Shown: one piece after another, positions 48,401-63,616 of the stretch
Layout: every line of letters begins with the position of its first letter
How positions within the stretch are numbered: the first letter of the stretch is position 1
DNA from: Spizellomyces punctatus DAOM BR117
Taxonomy: Eukaryota; Chytridiomycota; Chytridiomycetes; Spizellomycetales; Spizellomycetaceae
Assembly (NCBI RefSeq): GCF_000182565.1
Contig: NW_015971539.1
Location: 1,607,219 to 1,671,218, forward strand
Direction: 5' to 3'
DNA length: 64,000 nt
Notes under the pieces: model-generated
Told to the model about the DNA's origin: nothing
Database searches by the model: none
What the model saw: only the letters and a program-made list of their open reading frames with translations
Program-made: the position numbers and the translations under genes

Positions 48401-50595
48401 CAGCGAACCATCGCACAAGTACAGGAGTTATTTAAAGAAGCCTTTGCCTCTGTTTATCCGTACGGTTCTCCTCAACTGTGCCATGAGATATCTCACGGGC
48501 TGGCACTCTTGAATGTGATGCGGGCTTACCTGACTGGCGGTACCGATGATTCGGACGCATCGGACTTGGCACTCTCTTCAGCATTGTATTTAGGTGAGAC
48601 TAACGTTTGACACTGCGCAGGGGCAGCATTGGATTAATTATTTTTGGTAAAAGAGCTGTCAAAAGGATTGACGTCAAGACGTGAAATGCTTGCATCCGTA
48701 CGTGATAAACTATTGCGACGATCGGGCCAGTCATCTTGGCCTGTCCCCATGAGCGAGATTCGTGCTTCCATCACAGATGGTGAAGTGGGATCAGCCGCAA
48801 CAGAAAATATTGCAGAAGAATGCACTCATGGTTCGACGATGACTATATCTGAGTTTCGTGATGACATCATAAACGCTCTTCCCGAGGATTGGATAGTCTG
48901 CTCGTTGTCCGTGGATTTGGAAAGAGAGGACATGTACCTAACCCGATTAGAAAAGGGCTCATCTCCGGTTGTGGTTCGCTTGCCATTAAAACGGCAAGCA
49001 ATGAGGGAAGGAGAAGACAATGGTTTGCTATATGGGGAGGTCATCGGTGAGCTTCAGGACATTCTGACAGCAAGTAATGCAACAACCGAGAACGCGGATG
49101 CATATGTCACAAGGGAGGACAAAGCCGAATGGTGGAAGAAGCGAAAGGAGTTGGACCAGCGCCTGAAGGCTTTACTCGAGGAGATAGAACTTGTTTGGTT
49201 GGGGGCGTTCAGAGTATGTTTTGCGATCTGGCAATGACAGATGGTGTTTTGCGCTAACAAGCTGAAAACAGGGACTACTGATTACAGACGAGTACGACTC
49301 ACCTTCATGCACTGATGTTCTGTTGGAATTCAAAGAAAAAGTTGAGAAGATCATTTTCAAAGCGGTGTCAACTAAAGCTGGAAGGGGGAAGCGAGCTAGC
49401 GTCTTACCCATTGATTCTGACCTTTGCCGGATGCTGCTACGGCTTGGACCGGATCCATCGCCTGACGACATTGAAGATGCTCTATTTCATTTGATGGACG
49501 CCTATCAGTACAGTGGAACAAACGTTGATTATGACGAGCTGAACATTGACTTGGTAAGTGCTGGGCCAAGAATCCTGCTCATATCAAGAACTGTCGTGGT
49601 AATTTGTTTTGGTTAGATGGAATCTGATATGAGGGATGCTCTTGTCGCGTTCCACGAGACATATCAAAACGTCATGGGCAACACTTCGGCTCGAAACAAG
49701 CCGTCACGCCATTTGATTCTGATACCCGACAAGCATCTACACATGATTCCATGGGAGAGCTTACCTGTTCTTCGAAATCGACCTGTATGCCGGCTACCAT
49801 CTATTTTCTTTTTGCAAAACATCCTTTTGCAATTGAAGAAGCAAAACCTTGTCGTAGACCCGCAAAAGACATACTACCTGCTGAATCCCAGTCAAGATCT
49901 GGTTCGCACTCAGGAACAGTTTCAGGAAATGGTGACAAGGTAAGGAATCAGGTTAAGGCTGTTTCTACATTGGGAGGCGCCGCTGATGACTGTTGATTGG
50001 TTATAGTCAGGAAGGGTGGTCAGGATTAATCTCCCGCGCTCCAAGCGAGGATGATTGGGCGAGTGCGTTATCAAGCAAAGATCTATTCATGTACGTGCTG
50101 CTTATCACATTATTATGGCGACTAAATCTAATGGACAACTTCAGCTATTTTGGCCACGGCGGAGGCGAGCAATATATACGAGGCCATCGTGTACGAGAAC
50201 TGGATAGGTGTGCAGTAACTCTATTATTGGGTTGTAGCAGTGGATGTTTACGTCCAGCTGGTGAATTCGATCCACATGGAACACCATTGAACTACATATT
50301 AGGGGGAAGGCAAGTGCATTGGCGTAAGATTTGATGCCCATGCGACGCTGATCTGACATCTACTTGCAGCCAAGCCATTGTTGCAAACCTTTGGGACGTA
50401 ACCGATCGCGATCTGGACCGGTTTAGCTGTGCCATGTTCGAGAAATGGGGCTTGGTCACGTCAAGAGAAACAGGTCATATTGACCGCTCATCAATTGCAG
50501 AAGCTGTGACGACATCTAGAGATGTCTGCACCCTGAAGTACTTGACGGGAGCAGCGCCAGTGGTCTACGGAGTGCCGGTGTACTTGAAGAGATGA
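42468..50595 (+). CDS. ESP1: Separase (cohesin-cleaving cysteine protease)
   Basis: CD-clan protease that cuts the cohesin kleisin at anaphase. The gene covers 8.1 kb with many short exons; exon 1 is 42468-43136, the next begins at 43199. The long N-terminal part is alpha-helical and TPR-like (for example MAGTLFSLSCDVLGNYLD, LKSFLSCYMWLGQL-type repeats). The C-terminal domain has KPSRHLILIPDKHLHMIPWE, the catalytic His in IYFGHGGGEQY (codon about 50155), the catalytic Cys in LLLGCSSG (codon about 50233) and NYILGGSQAIVANLWDVTDRD. The penultimate intron (donor at 50310) begins with GC instead of GT. Several internal exon borders in the helical part are uncertain. The stop is TGA at 50593. Confidence 0.94.
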
Positions 50596-51658
<1,063 letters not shown>

Positions 51659-52073
51659 TTTGAAAGAGAACGGATTTATAAAGAAGTCTCTTGTTCAGCT
51701 GTGGGCAATCTCTGGCGACCGTGAGATGGCAAACGATAGAGTTGGAGGCAGCATTGCAGTGAGTGCATAACGATCCGAAGAGCCACGCACCAGCCATCCA
51801 GCTGTGGCGTCGTGGCGGAGCATCCGAAAATGAGTCAAACCAGCGCTGCTTGTGTGTGTCTTTGTTGAGGTGGATCGTAAACTTCTACTCAAAAAGTGCG
51901 AGAATAAGCAGGTACGATACACCCGCATAACTCGAAGTAATGAGCTAGCGCGGAGAGGATGCAGTGTGGACAATTGGGATCTTGCATGAGTGGCAGATAG
52001 TCTTCGGCGGCGTTGACACAACATGATCTAACGTTCCATCTAGGTTATTTTATCATACCGATAAAGTAATACC
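51659..52073. other. Divergent promoter region RBX1/RBM8A
   Basis: 415 bp between two start codons facing away from each other. No TATA box or other element recognised. Confidence 0.5.
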
Positions 52074-52936
52074 ATGGCTGCCACCGACAATTACGAGATG
52101 GCTGTAGATCTGGATCCCGGAGCGGATGAAATGGTGGTTGATGATGGTAAGGCCATTTTCACTCAAGTGACGTGCGTGACCAACTGCTCAACTGCTTTGT
52201 GGATCTCTCTAGTCCCAAGAGACGATACAGATCGCCTCAAATCTAATGCTACGAAACGAAAGGGTCGTGGATTCTCGGAAAGGCGTGCTGGTAGGATGAC
52301 TGGATTTCGAGCTCTATAAACAAGTGGCGCTAAAGTCGGGTCTGGTAGGTGGAGTCGACAATGACGAATTTACTTCTGGGCGGTTCGAATCCTTGGAAGA
52401 CACTGCCACGGGACAAGCACAAAGATGTAAGTATATAGTCAGCATCGCAAACTGGGGGCTATACAGCTCACTGCTTCCCAGCTGTTGAGGGGTGGATTGT
52501 GTTGATAACGGGTGTACATGAGGAGGCCAACGAAGAAGATGTCTCAGAAAAGTGCGCTGAATATGGCGAAATTAAGAACCTGCATCTCAATCTTGATCGT
52601 CGAACGGGTTACGTCAAGGTATGCCTTGGAATTCTGTGGAGGTACTTGGAAACGGTATATAAACACGACCATTTAGGGTTACGCATTGGTTGAGTACGAG
52701 ACATTCAAGGAGGCCAAAGCTGCCATTGATGGGCTTAACGGCAGTACACTATTGGATCAAGTTATCAAGGCCGATTTTGCATTTGTTCGTGGGGCAAGTG
52801 CTAGCACAAGCGTTCAAGAGCGGGACACTAGGTAAGACTTCCGCCGTCATGTACGATCCACATGGTGTTTTAATTATATTACTTTCCTAGGCGGCATCGT
52901 CGTGGTGGTGATCGTAGAGATGAACGTCGCCGATAA
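52074..52936 (+). CDS. RBM8A: RNA-binding protein 8A / Y14 (exon junction complex)
   Basis: Core subunit of the exon junction complex, pairing with Mago. Six exons (52074-52146, 52213-52290, 52349-52426, 52482-52618, 52677-52831, 52891-52936) give 188 residues. An acidic N-terminus precedes a basic stretch ([13 protein letters not shown]), the Y14 signature [20 protein letters not shown], an RRM ([39 protein letters not shown]) and an Arg-rich tail. Presence fits the intron-rich genome. Confidence 0.95.
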
Positions 52937-53376
52937 GTTGTAATGGTAGTTGCACGCATGCGAGGCTGGGGCGGAACCTACCCAATTGTAGCATAGTTTG
53001 TATGGCCCGCTTTTGATCGCTACCTTTAAGGAGAGTCTTTGTGTGGTAAATGAATGATCGGTACTACTAAAGGTGACGCACACGAGCAGGGCGGCTCTTC
53101 TAGGTCATTCTTTTTTGGCTGGAGGGCTGATGCCGCGGCGAGTGTTTTGAAGGAATTATATTTCATCCCTCTCCAATAGACTGTGCTACTATACGTGCAG
53201 TTCCTTGTCATATGCGTGAAACTGCTTCAGTTTGACCTATCGTAGGTAAGCATCTACAAATTTGTGATTGTAGCAGCACATCACTTCATAAGACGACTGT
53301 CCAAGCTGTGGGTGTTCTCACTATGGACGATGGGAACAGGTGAGATACTGTTCCTAAGGACGATTGCAGGTTTTAC
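52937..53376. other. Intergenic, convergent 3' ends
   Basis: About 440 bp between RBM8A and the SMP-like gene. Nothing recognised. A CATAG acceptor-like site near 53320 might extend the SMP-like gene by a dozen residues. Confidence 0.4.
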
Positions 53377-53950
53377 TTACGCGAGCATGTCTTCAAACTT
53401 GTCAACTTCTGCCATGGTTTGAGCAGCTTCAGAATTCGGATCCACATAGCCTTTGTTGCGCAATTCTTCTTTATAAAGCTCCGAAACATGATGTTTGGCT
53501 GCTCCCAGAAAAGCAGCCGGGTCGCCGCGTCTGAGAGAAGATGGATTAGAATAAGCGGCTACAAAGGCTGAAACTGACCGTACTCTCTGTTCAATTCAAT
53601 TGCTTGAGAAAAGGCCAAGGCGGCATCAGAATCTTTCGGAATCGTGCCCCCGTGCTTGCGAGCCTCTTGGCTATAAATTCTGCTCGCGAGATGCTTGGCC
53701 ATGGTTGGAATGTCCGAGGTGGACAAGACTTCTTTTTTATTGGAAATAGCTGGTCGTGGACAATTATCAAGGTTCGATAGTGGAAGCAGATACTTGTTTC
53801 TAACAAGACAAGATACGTACGGTCTTCGTTGTGTAAAAGACTCTCCATGCGGTCTGGCCGAGTGAATGGTGGTTCTTTCGCTAAAACTTTTTCATAAGTC
53901 GGCACCACATTTCTGATACTCTTGTTGGGATTATTGCTTGCAGCACTCAT
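53377..53950 (-). CDS. Small protein with SMP-like (seed maturation protein) segment
   Basis: Three exons (53950-53821, 53749-53584, 53530-53377) give 149 residues. The middle exon codes IPTMAKHLASRIYSQEARK, GGTIPKDSDAALAFSQAIEL, which resembles the SMP repeat found in late-embryogenesis proteins (xASRIQSxEAKxxGGxVPKxSxAA). The end (KHHVSELYKEEL, EAAQTMAEVDKFEDMLA) is helical. The donor at 53583 (GTACGG) was chosen because the alternative two bases on breaks the frame. Function unknown; a role in desiccation or stress is only suggested by the domain. Confidence 0.6.
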
Positions 53951-54610
53951 GACGCAAAATGAAGCAGAGATTCCACTAGCTTGAACCAGGAAAATAGATT
54001 TATGGGGACCAACAGCTATAATAATAGGCAGCAGTCGTGAACCTGAGGGCATTTTCATTACGGCGAACCGACGATGACGAGACAAAAACTTGGTCGCGCA
54101 ACTAAGCCACGAAGACCATGCTCATCAGGACAGTTTGCAGTTTGGCGGACAAGAATCCAAGGAAATTAGATACTGTCTTACGCTTGCATACTAGCCTGGA
54201 CCAACAGCAACAGCGTCTAACGGTATCAATGGGATTGCTCCGTTTAGTTGAGATCTGATATGTAGACTGTCGCTCAAACCAATCTATGTGATGCTGATAG
54301 GTATGCTCATTACAAACGCCATTCAACGTGCGCCTTCACTCGGCTGTCCTGCAGCTCTTCCCATTATCTACATCTGGTACATTTCGTATTTCCCTTTGGA
54401 CTTGATAAAAGTCGCTGAATGTCCACTTTCATCTCGACCCAGCTGAAACGTTGTGATAATGGAACCATTGATTGGAACCGGTGCGATTTGCTAATAATCG
54501 AACGGTCCGCTCTTGTAACGATGTCATTTGCACTTACAAACTGAACTGAGAATAACCCATTAAGTGCGTCTTCCCCGCATTGTAGTCCCAGCCGCCAAGT
54601 ACCAGGAAGC
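53951..54610. other. Intergenic, about 660 bp
   Basis: Divergent upstream regions of the SMP-like gene and the glycosyltransferase. No gene or RNA recognised. Confidence 0.45.
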
Positions 54611-57231
54611 ATGTCTGGGGCTTTTCGGCGGCGGGGCAACAGGTTTGATGGTCGCGATAGTCCTCTCCCTCAGTCCAGGACGACGACGACAAGGAAAGGC
54701 AGGAGCTACAAATGGTCCTTTTCCCTTTTCGTCTTGGGACTTGGGACTCTGATATTAGCTTGGAAAGCACTCTTTAAACTCGATGCCGTAGCTGGACCAC
54801 CTGAGAGCGTCCCCGTGGAGCGAGAAACGGCCCGTGCTGAAGTTCTCGTTGCCGAAGTGCAACCTCTGTCTTCGCCGACCATCACAAACCTGCCTTCAAC
54901 GGCGTTGCAGAAAGTGCAGAAGGTCAGCCACGCAACAAATGACGCTGTGGAGACTGCAACAGTGACAAATAGACTGCCGACAAACAAGAAGTTTGAAAAG
55001 GATAATCCTGTCAGTACTACGGTGGTGTATACGACACCGTCCGTTGATCATGCACAGAAGCAGGTGGCGCATGCAAATGCCACGGAGCTCAATCAAAAGG
55101 CAGAACTTGACGACAAGCGTTCCCAGCAACAGGGCGATATGGTTAATCAAGCACGTTTGAGTAGCAACGTCAATCAGACGCTTTCGGAGGACGATCGCAA
55201 ATGGCTGGAATCACAAGTGGAATATGAGCTGGACGATGACGCAGCTCAGCAGGCCCGCTTGGAAGAAAATAAGAAGAATGGTTAGCATCTATGTTTTGCA
55301 GAATGATGGACCATTGGATGTTGACGATGTATTTCATTACTTGCAGCAGAGAAGAAGAAGAAGCTGGCGCATGTTAACAAGAAGGACAATACAGCTGCCT
55401 ATATATTCCCTACCTTACCGTCCTCTTCAGTATGGTGTTATGGGGAAGACCGTGCATCCCGTATCTGCCGCTTTCGCAATCTCTGCTATCTTCCCTCAGA
55501 AAAGCAGTGGTTCATCACGCAAACCAATCGTACCATTCAGTCCAATGTCCCTTTGCACCGTTTCGCTGACGGTCTCCTAGAGCTCTCCACCGTAGAGGGT
55601 CACACACTATTCCGCTTCAATTTTGTTGAAGTCAGTCCGTACAACCCGCGCTTTAGAAATCTACCTGTGCGATATGAAGAGAAGCTCCACTTTATGTTTT
55701 CTCGCTTGCATCCGAACAACATCATGCACAACTTGCACGATGACGTATTGGGAATGTATTTTGTTCTTAAGGAATTCGTCGGAAGAGGATCTCAGCGACT
55801 GGGCATGCCTTTCTCACTGGATACACACCGTGTCTTGATTTACGATGGTTACGGGGCATCCCAGGCGACGCGGCCATTCCAGTATCTATCGAGTAAGCCG
55901 CTGCGCTTCAGAGCCTATCTTGATCAAGATGAAGATATCGTTACCTGTTTCCGGGATATCGTACTTGGTAATAGCAAGCAAACAACCTGGTATCAGTACG
56001 GATTTGAAGAACCTCAGGGACCAATACGAAACAAGACGCCGAATGGCATGCTTATTAGGGAGGTGTCAGAGTGGTTTACCAGGAGAATGGGCTTGTCATT
56101 AGGGGAAGATGAACAGTACGATAAAGATTCGGGCAAGTCAGAGGCAACTGCTAATAACGCCCCTGCTGAGCCCGTTGCGTCAGTGGACTTTCCAGAAACG
56201 GATTTAATCGTTATCATGGGCCGCCGGAGCAATCGCCTCATCTTGAATGAACGACAATTGAAATCTGCGCTAGCAGCTGCATTCAACCTTAAAGTGCAGG
56301 TTGTGACAAACGAAAAACACAGTTTTGAAGAGCAGGTGGCATTTATGCGCCGTGCTCGGGTCGTGGTGGGTACGTCGCCTTGGCCGATAAAGAACCACCG
56401 CCGCCTCTGCTGTTGCTTACCCCACGTTCTTTCCTAGGTATGCATGGCAGCATCTTAGTCATGGCTATGTTTTGCAGAAGGGGAACAGTTTTGCTGGAGA
56501 TGTTTCCTTTTGGTGTCCCAAGTGAAAATTACACCCCGTATCGGACCATGGCTGATCTGCCGGGTATGGCGTTGGTATATCGAGCATGGGAGGTACGTTA
56601 TGACAAACATTTGTTCCCTTTCAGCAGGTTGCAGTTGGCAGAAACAGCTTAATTATTCAATTCCTTTCAGGCGTCAGTCGAGTCTGAATGTGTCCCTCAT
56701 CCTGAAAATCATCCCTTACTTGGAGGCATCGAACATCTGCCTTCAGACAAACAAGTGCTAGTGCGTGAGATGAAACGTGTCCCAAAGCACATTTGCTGTG
56801 ACAATCCTTTCTGGTTGTATAGGATTTACCAAGACACACGGGTGAACATTACAGAGGTTATATCACTCATTGAGTCTGGTCTTCAGGAATCCAGAGGGCT
56901 TCTTTCTACCGTGCGGGTCACAAATTGGGAAGAAACTGAACTGCTTCCACCGCCCGTGAAGGGGATCGAATGTCTGGATGGTCCCACCCGCGATCCTGGC
57001 GAATTATGGGTCAAATGGGCACTGCCTTGGACCGGAGCCGCAGTGGATCAATGGAATGTGCTTATTTCAGTTCCTGACGATGAACAAAGAGGGAGCGAAC
57101 ACTGGGTCCCAGGAGATAAACCAGCTTTGTCAGTCAAAGGATTCAAAGCAGGTCAGCGTTTGAGGGTTTTCATCCGGCCAGTGGTAGGCTCTTTTACTGG
57201 TGAATGGAGCAAAGGTCGGTGTATTGTTTAG
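54611..57231 (+). CDS. GT61-family glycosyltransferase with FN3 tail (POMGNT2/EOGT-like)
   Basis: Type II Golgi/ER membrane enzyme, 802 residues in four exons (54611-55280, 55347-56369, 56438-56592, 56671-57231). A basic cytosolic start is followed by a membrane anchor (WSFSLFVLGLGTLILAWKAL), a Thr/Ala/Gln-rich stem, then the GT61 (DUF563) domain: WCYGEDRASRICRFRNLCYL, HNLHDDVLGMYFVLKEF, VLIYDGYGASQATRPFQYL, DIVTCFRDIVLGNSKQTTWY, IVIMGRRSNRLILNE, then GMHGSILVMAMFCRRGTVLLEMFP. The C-terminal ~110 residues look like a fibronectin type III domain (ELWVKWALPWTGAAVDQWNV), as in animal POMGNT2, which adds GlcNAc to O-mannose. The donor and acceptor in this fungus are not known. Confidence 0.88.
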
Positions 57232-58062
57232 AAACGGCACATAGATATCTTGTGACATAATAGAATGCAGTTATTTAAGCAAGGGGATTAACGAGCGCCC
57301 ACCTAAATGCCAACGCAGGAGCGGATACTTAATTTTACTCCCGTTGCCATGCACCTGGCACATCATGCAGGTTAAAACTGAAACTGTTACATCTCATTCT
57401 GGCAAGCATGAGTTTTATCATTAATCTGTAACTCCCTTATTGTTAACAGATTATCAATCCGTTCAATTAGTATGGCTCTACATGAAATGAACTTTGGATG
57501 AGCTGATTTTCATAACGTTCGGATTTGTCGTTCAGTCAGTCTTTCTCATGCAAAAACATTCACATGTGAAGCAAGAGTTGAAAGGTCAAGCCATGCGAAT
57601 AATGTACACAGTCAACTGATGCTCCTCTTGACCAGTTCACAAAGTGTGTCGTAGTCACTCTTTCTTCCCAACAAAGACAATCTCGCTTACTGTTGGATTT
57701 ACTGCTCCACAATAGTTGTCGTTGACACATCCATATCGTTCATTACCAGTATGCAGAATGCGCCCATCACTCCACAATATCCAATGACATGCGTGCAGCA
57801 GACTTCTCAAATTGCCACGGAAAAGTTTTTGCGCTCCGCTTCCGGTGGCTTTGCAGTGTTTGGGAGACAAAAACAAATTAAGGTTTTAAAGCTCTCCGAA
57901 ATTGCTCCATGCGTTGAGACGCGGATGCGGCCATATTCGACCATCCGCATAAGCAATCTGTCATCTTGTATATCAGCTATTTAACGAGCGAAAGGTTGCT
58001 TCCTCCCCTTCTTTCAGATTAACAGCCACTGTCAATACTCTAAAACCCACCAACAGTTGACT
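57232..58062. other. Intergenic, about 830 bp
   Basis: Between the glycosyltransferase and the NTF2-like gene. A TATA-like GTATATCAG near 57967 may serve the downstream gene. Nothing else recognised. Confidence 0.45.
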
Positions 58063-58518
58063 ATGACGACCGCCAAGCCCTTTGACATCGTTGCCGCCGC
58101 GCGCAAGGATCAGCTCAAGATGCGTGACTTTTATCTAGGCCTGTTCAAAGGCGTCCACTCTGATGAAGTCATCCTCGAAGCTGCCAAGACTTTTGCCCCT
58201 AATTTCAAAGCAATTTATTTTTGGGGAGACGTCGTGGACGGGGCTGGCTGGATCGAAAAGACAAAGTGGATGCGCGAAAATTGTCCGCAGGACAGTACCC
58301 AAAAGTGTATCGAGTTGCAGTACGAGGTCGTGTGGCAGACTGAGGACCATTGTCAACTCTTTTTCAAGGAAAGTTGGGGTGGTGAGGGTCAAGATGGGGT
58401 TCTTGTCACTGATTCGACGGCGGTGTACAGGAGGGACGCTTCAAAGCCAGACGGTGTCGCTTTGCTGTACTACCAAGAGACAAAGGTAGACGCAGAGACC
58501 ACCATGAAAATGTGTTAG
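58063..58518 (+). CDS. Small NTF2/SnoaL-like protein
   Basis: Single exon, 151 residues, starting MTTAKPFDIVAAARKDQ at a good ATG. The alternation of helices and strands (RDFYLGLFKG, CIELQYEVVWQTEDHCQLFF, DGVLVTDSTAVYRRD, GVALLYYQETKVD) and the size fit the NTF2/SnoaL cone fold. No catalytic residues can be assigned. One of the few intronless genes here; its upstream region has TATA-like sequence. Confidence 0.65.
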   Translation: MTTAKPFDIVAAARKDQLKMRDFYLGLFKGVHSDEVILEAAKTFAPNFKAIYFWGDVVDGAGWIEKTKWMRENCPQDSTQKCIELQYEVVWQTEDHCQLFFKESWGGEGQDGVLVTDSTAVYRRDASKPDGVALLYYQETKVDAETTMKMC

Positions 58519-58934
58519 CTAGTTGGGTAGCTAGCTGACTTGAATCATATTCCATATACCGATTGCTGCTGTTCTTGTAAATATATGCTCCATATCTAGT
58601 TGTCATGTCCCTAAAGGTTGCGTGACTTGTTCGACTCCTTTTGCTCAATTGTTCTGCCTGATATCTTGTTCCTATTAGAGTAAGCGCTTCATTTTGGGGG
58701 GAAACTGACACCAGCTCACAGGAATTAGAAACGTGCAAACAATATGCCATTCAGTAGCACAATGTTCACAAGGTTGGAAGCGCTGGGGGCGATATGTTGC
58801 AATAACAAAAATCCTTTTATAATCCCAAAAAATAAGAAGTGTCGATGCATGAAAGGTACACACTATCCTATATATTACAAATCGCCTAGGAATAGGACGT
58901 ATTAATTTGTGGACACAATCAATCCGTCATGCCT
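58519..58934. other. Intergenic, convergent 3' ends
   Basis: About 415 bp, AT-rich; presumably 3' UTRs. Nothing recognised. Confidence 0.45.
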
Positions 58935-60656
<1,722 letters not shown>

Positions 60657-60969
60657 TTCGGTAGTTCTTGGAGGTTAAGAGCTGTAGATCACCAGTCGGG
60701 TGATATGTGCGAGCCATAGCCGCTGAGTTGGTCAGGTCAGGTGGCTGTGCACCACCATTCCACCCAATGCGGATAGCCATTCGAACCGGCGTGATGTGAC
60801 GCATCCAGGAAAAGTTGCAGTTGTCAAGGACTTGTTTGGAGGCGAGCTCATCTTGCCAGTTGGACGCAGCACGGCGATTCGCTGGTTCGTACAATGTTTC
60901 CCTAGTTTTATTGTATCGCGGTGAGTGCTCATCCGTCCTGTTCTCTGCCGTGATTTAGGACCTAGCATC
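60657..60969. other. Divergent promoter region kinase/MIC60
   Basis: About 310 bp between two start codons facing away from each other. Nothing else recognised. Confidence 0.45.
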
Positions 60970-63392
60970 ATGTGGAGAACACACTGTGCTGCTGCTGGCA
61001 AGCAGCGATTTTCATCAACACGGAACGGTCTGAATCGGGTAACAAATCGTTCATGCCTTCCCTGTCCGGTAAGCAACTCTCCACACAAACAGATGGAAAG
61101 GATGTATATTCACTCAGCGTTTGGTAACCAGGCCCTTCCCATACGCACTTTCGCCTCTGGCACTTCCTCATCCACATCGTCTTCGACCCCCGTTTTTAAA
61201 TACACACTTGCTTTCTTGCTGGTTGCAGGTGCAGGATATACGGGTGCAGCATACTATGCACTTCACGACCCAGCTTTCCGGAAGATTTGGGTAGACAATG
61301 TTCCTGGAGGGGAAGGAGCGCTTCAAACTGTCTCCTCTGCCGCTGAAACTGTTAAAGGAACGAGCGTAGAGGAGGTGAAGAAAACGGCAGAAAACGTTCG
61401 TGGTACTGTAGCGGAGAAATACGAGAAGACTGTGGAAACTATCTCTGGACTCAAGGACGGTGCGACCAAAGGTTATCAGACTGCTGTAGAAAAAGTTCAT
61501 GAAACCCAGGATGCCGCTCAAAAGAAGATTGAGAACGTAACGGCTTTTGTGAATAGCATAAAAAATGATGCCGTGGCGACATATGAAAGTGCCCACGACA
61601 AGGTCAAACAGGCGGAAGCTTCGGTACGCGGTTTTGCGGCCAGTGTAGAACAAACTTACCATAACACGGTGAATAGTGTGGAGGACACATATGAAAGCGT
61701 GAAGAGCATGATCACAGGGGAGCCACCGAAACCAAAGGTATTTATTGCGTCTACTTGCTGTCCGGTTCATTGTCCGCGCACAGAGTTGATAACATTTCTT
61801 AGCCTCCAAAGCCCGTTGTTGTGGACTCAAAGCCCCCGTCCCCTCCACCTTCCCCCATTGCAACCCCCGCTCCGCCAGCTAAATCAGCGGTGAAATTGAA
61901 GTCTCCTGAAACTGTCCCTTCCGAACCCGAGGTCAAGCTTTCTCCTAAACCGAAGAGTGAACAGGAACCAGCAGCGCTCGAGGTTGATGTCGTAGTGACG
62001 GAGGAACCAAAACAGGTTGTTGTTGAACCCGCTGTACGTACTGCTATAGTTATTGAGGACGATGCACCTGCTAAGGCGGGGGTAGTGGTTGTTACGGGAG
62101 AAGGTCCCGCTATTGTACCTGCCACTGAGAAGCCCGCGACTAACGAGCCGGTTGGAAAGTCGGTGGCTGGTGATGCATTGGAAGTCTCCTTCAAAAATAT
62201 CGAGGCGGCGTTCCAAACTGCCCCCGATCGTCCGATTGCGCGAAGCCTAGCCCACTCAATCACGAGTCTGGCAGTCACACTTGGTACTCTCATTGGGTCC
62301 ACCAGTGAGGAGGGAAGAGTCAAACTTGAGAAAGCTCGCAGTGAGCTTGTTGCTCTCACGAACTACCTCAATGCCTTGGAGACGGAAGAGGCAAATTTGA
62401 TTCAAACAGCACTTCAGGAACAGGCTGCCAAGTTCGGGAAAACTTTGAAGAATCATGTTGAGGCTGCTCAGAAGGCTCTAGGAGATCAAAGCAGAGAGTA
62501 CGAGGACAGGTTTAGCAAGGTCCTCAAGGAGGACCGCGAGCGATTGATATCTGAGCACAATGCCGAGCTGGCTGAGAAGCTTTCCAAACAGGCTAAGGAA
62601 TTTCAGGCGGCCCTGGACGAAAATTTGAGAAAGCAAGCGGAGGAACTGGAAAAGCATTGGGCCAAGGAAGTGAAGACCAGAGTTGATGAAGAACGGGGTG
62701 GACGTTTGGCTCGATTGGATCATCTGGCATTGAAGTTAAAATACCTGGAGCGGATCAGCATCGATGCAGGCGAGTTGCTGGACCGGAGCCATAGACTGCA
62801 CCGCCTATGGTCAGCACTTAAGGCTGTAAATGATGTCCTTGAGCAGCCCTATCAGGCATCGCTGGCAAAGGAAGTGGCTGTACTGAAGCAACTCGGGGAG
62901 GGCTTCCCTGTTGTGGAAACCGTCGTCCAAGCCATCCCGGCGGAAGTAATTCGGGAAGGAGTCCCCACCGTGTTTGACTTGGAACACAGTTTTGAAAGGG
63001 TCAGAGACTCTGTTCGGAAGGCTCAATTCATTCCACCTCACGGTGGGCCAGTTTCCTACGCAATTTCATCTGCTCTGAGTTATGTGACTTTCAGAAAGAA
63101 GGGCCTTGTTCCTGGGGACGACGTCGAATCGGTTTTGGCACGAACAGAATTCTTTTTGAGGGAGGGTGATGTGGATACTGCTGCTCGGGAGCTGAACCAG
63201 CTGAAGGGGTGGCCTCGAGCGCTGGCAAAGGACTGGTTGAAAAGCGCAAGGAGGTACCTGGAACTGAAGCAGGCTTTGGAGGTAGGCATCTAAATACGTA
63301 TTGCTGCTATGGTGTTGCCATGCTAAGGAAAACATTTTTGTTGACAGGTTGTGGAAACTCATTTGAGTCTAATGAGTTTGGGGGCTGTGTGA
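60970..63392 (+). CDS. MIC60: MICOS subunit MIC60 (mitofilin)
   Basis: Inner-membrane protein that shapes mitochondrial crista junctions. Three exons (60970-61737, 61803-63281, 63348-63392) give 763 residues. A presequence rich in Arg, Ser and Ala (MWRTHCAAAGKQRFSSTRNG) precedes the membrane helix (YTLAFLLVAGAGYTGAAYYA), followed by YALHDPAFRKIWVDNVPGG. A long helical region with LEA-like repeats (VKGTSVEEVKKTAENVRGTV) and a Pro-rich segment follow. The coiled coil (ENLRKQAEELEKHWAKEVKT) leads to the conserved mitofilin domain: LKAVNDVLEQPYQASLAKEV, GVPTVFDLEHSFERV, FFLREGDVDTAARELNQLKG. The LEA-like expansion in the intermembrane space is longer than in yeast. Confidence 0.94.
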
Positions 63393-63616
63393 GGTCGGTT
63401 ATCGGTGTAGACAAGAGTTTCTTTGTATTTTCGATAGAGTAAATTGGCATTGGATAATATCGCTTGATATCTCATAGGCCATTTTGAAAGGTTATACCGA
63501 CTCGAGAGCACACTCCCCCGTCATATGAATAAGATTATGCAACTCTAATGCTCTATACACTATGTGCCGCATCCCGCATACAAGTCAAATGCCATGACTC
63601 CCACTACAATTAGCAG

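Noticed and set aside
61168-62359. Long minus-strand frames opposite MIC60
   Set aside because: Shadow frames of a conserved, well-spliced plus-strand gene.
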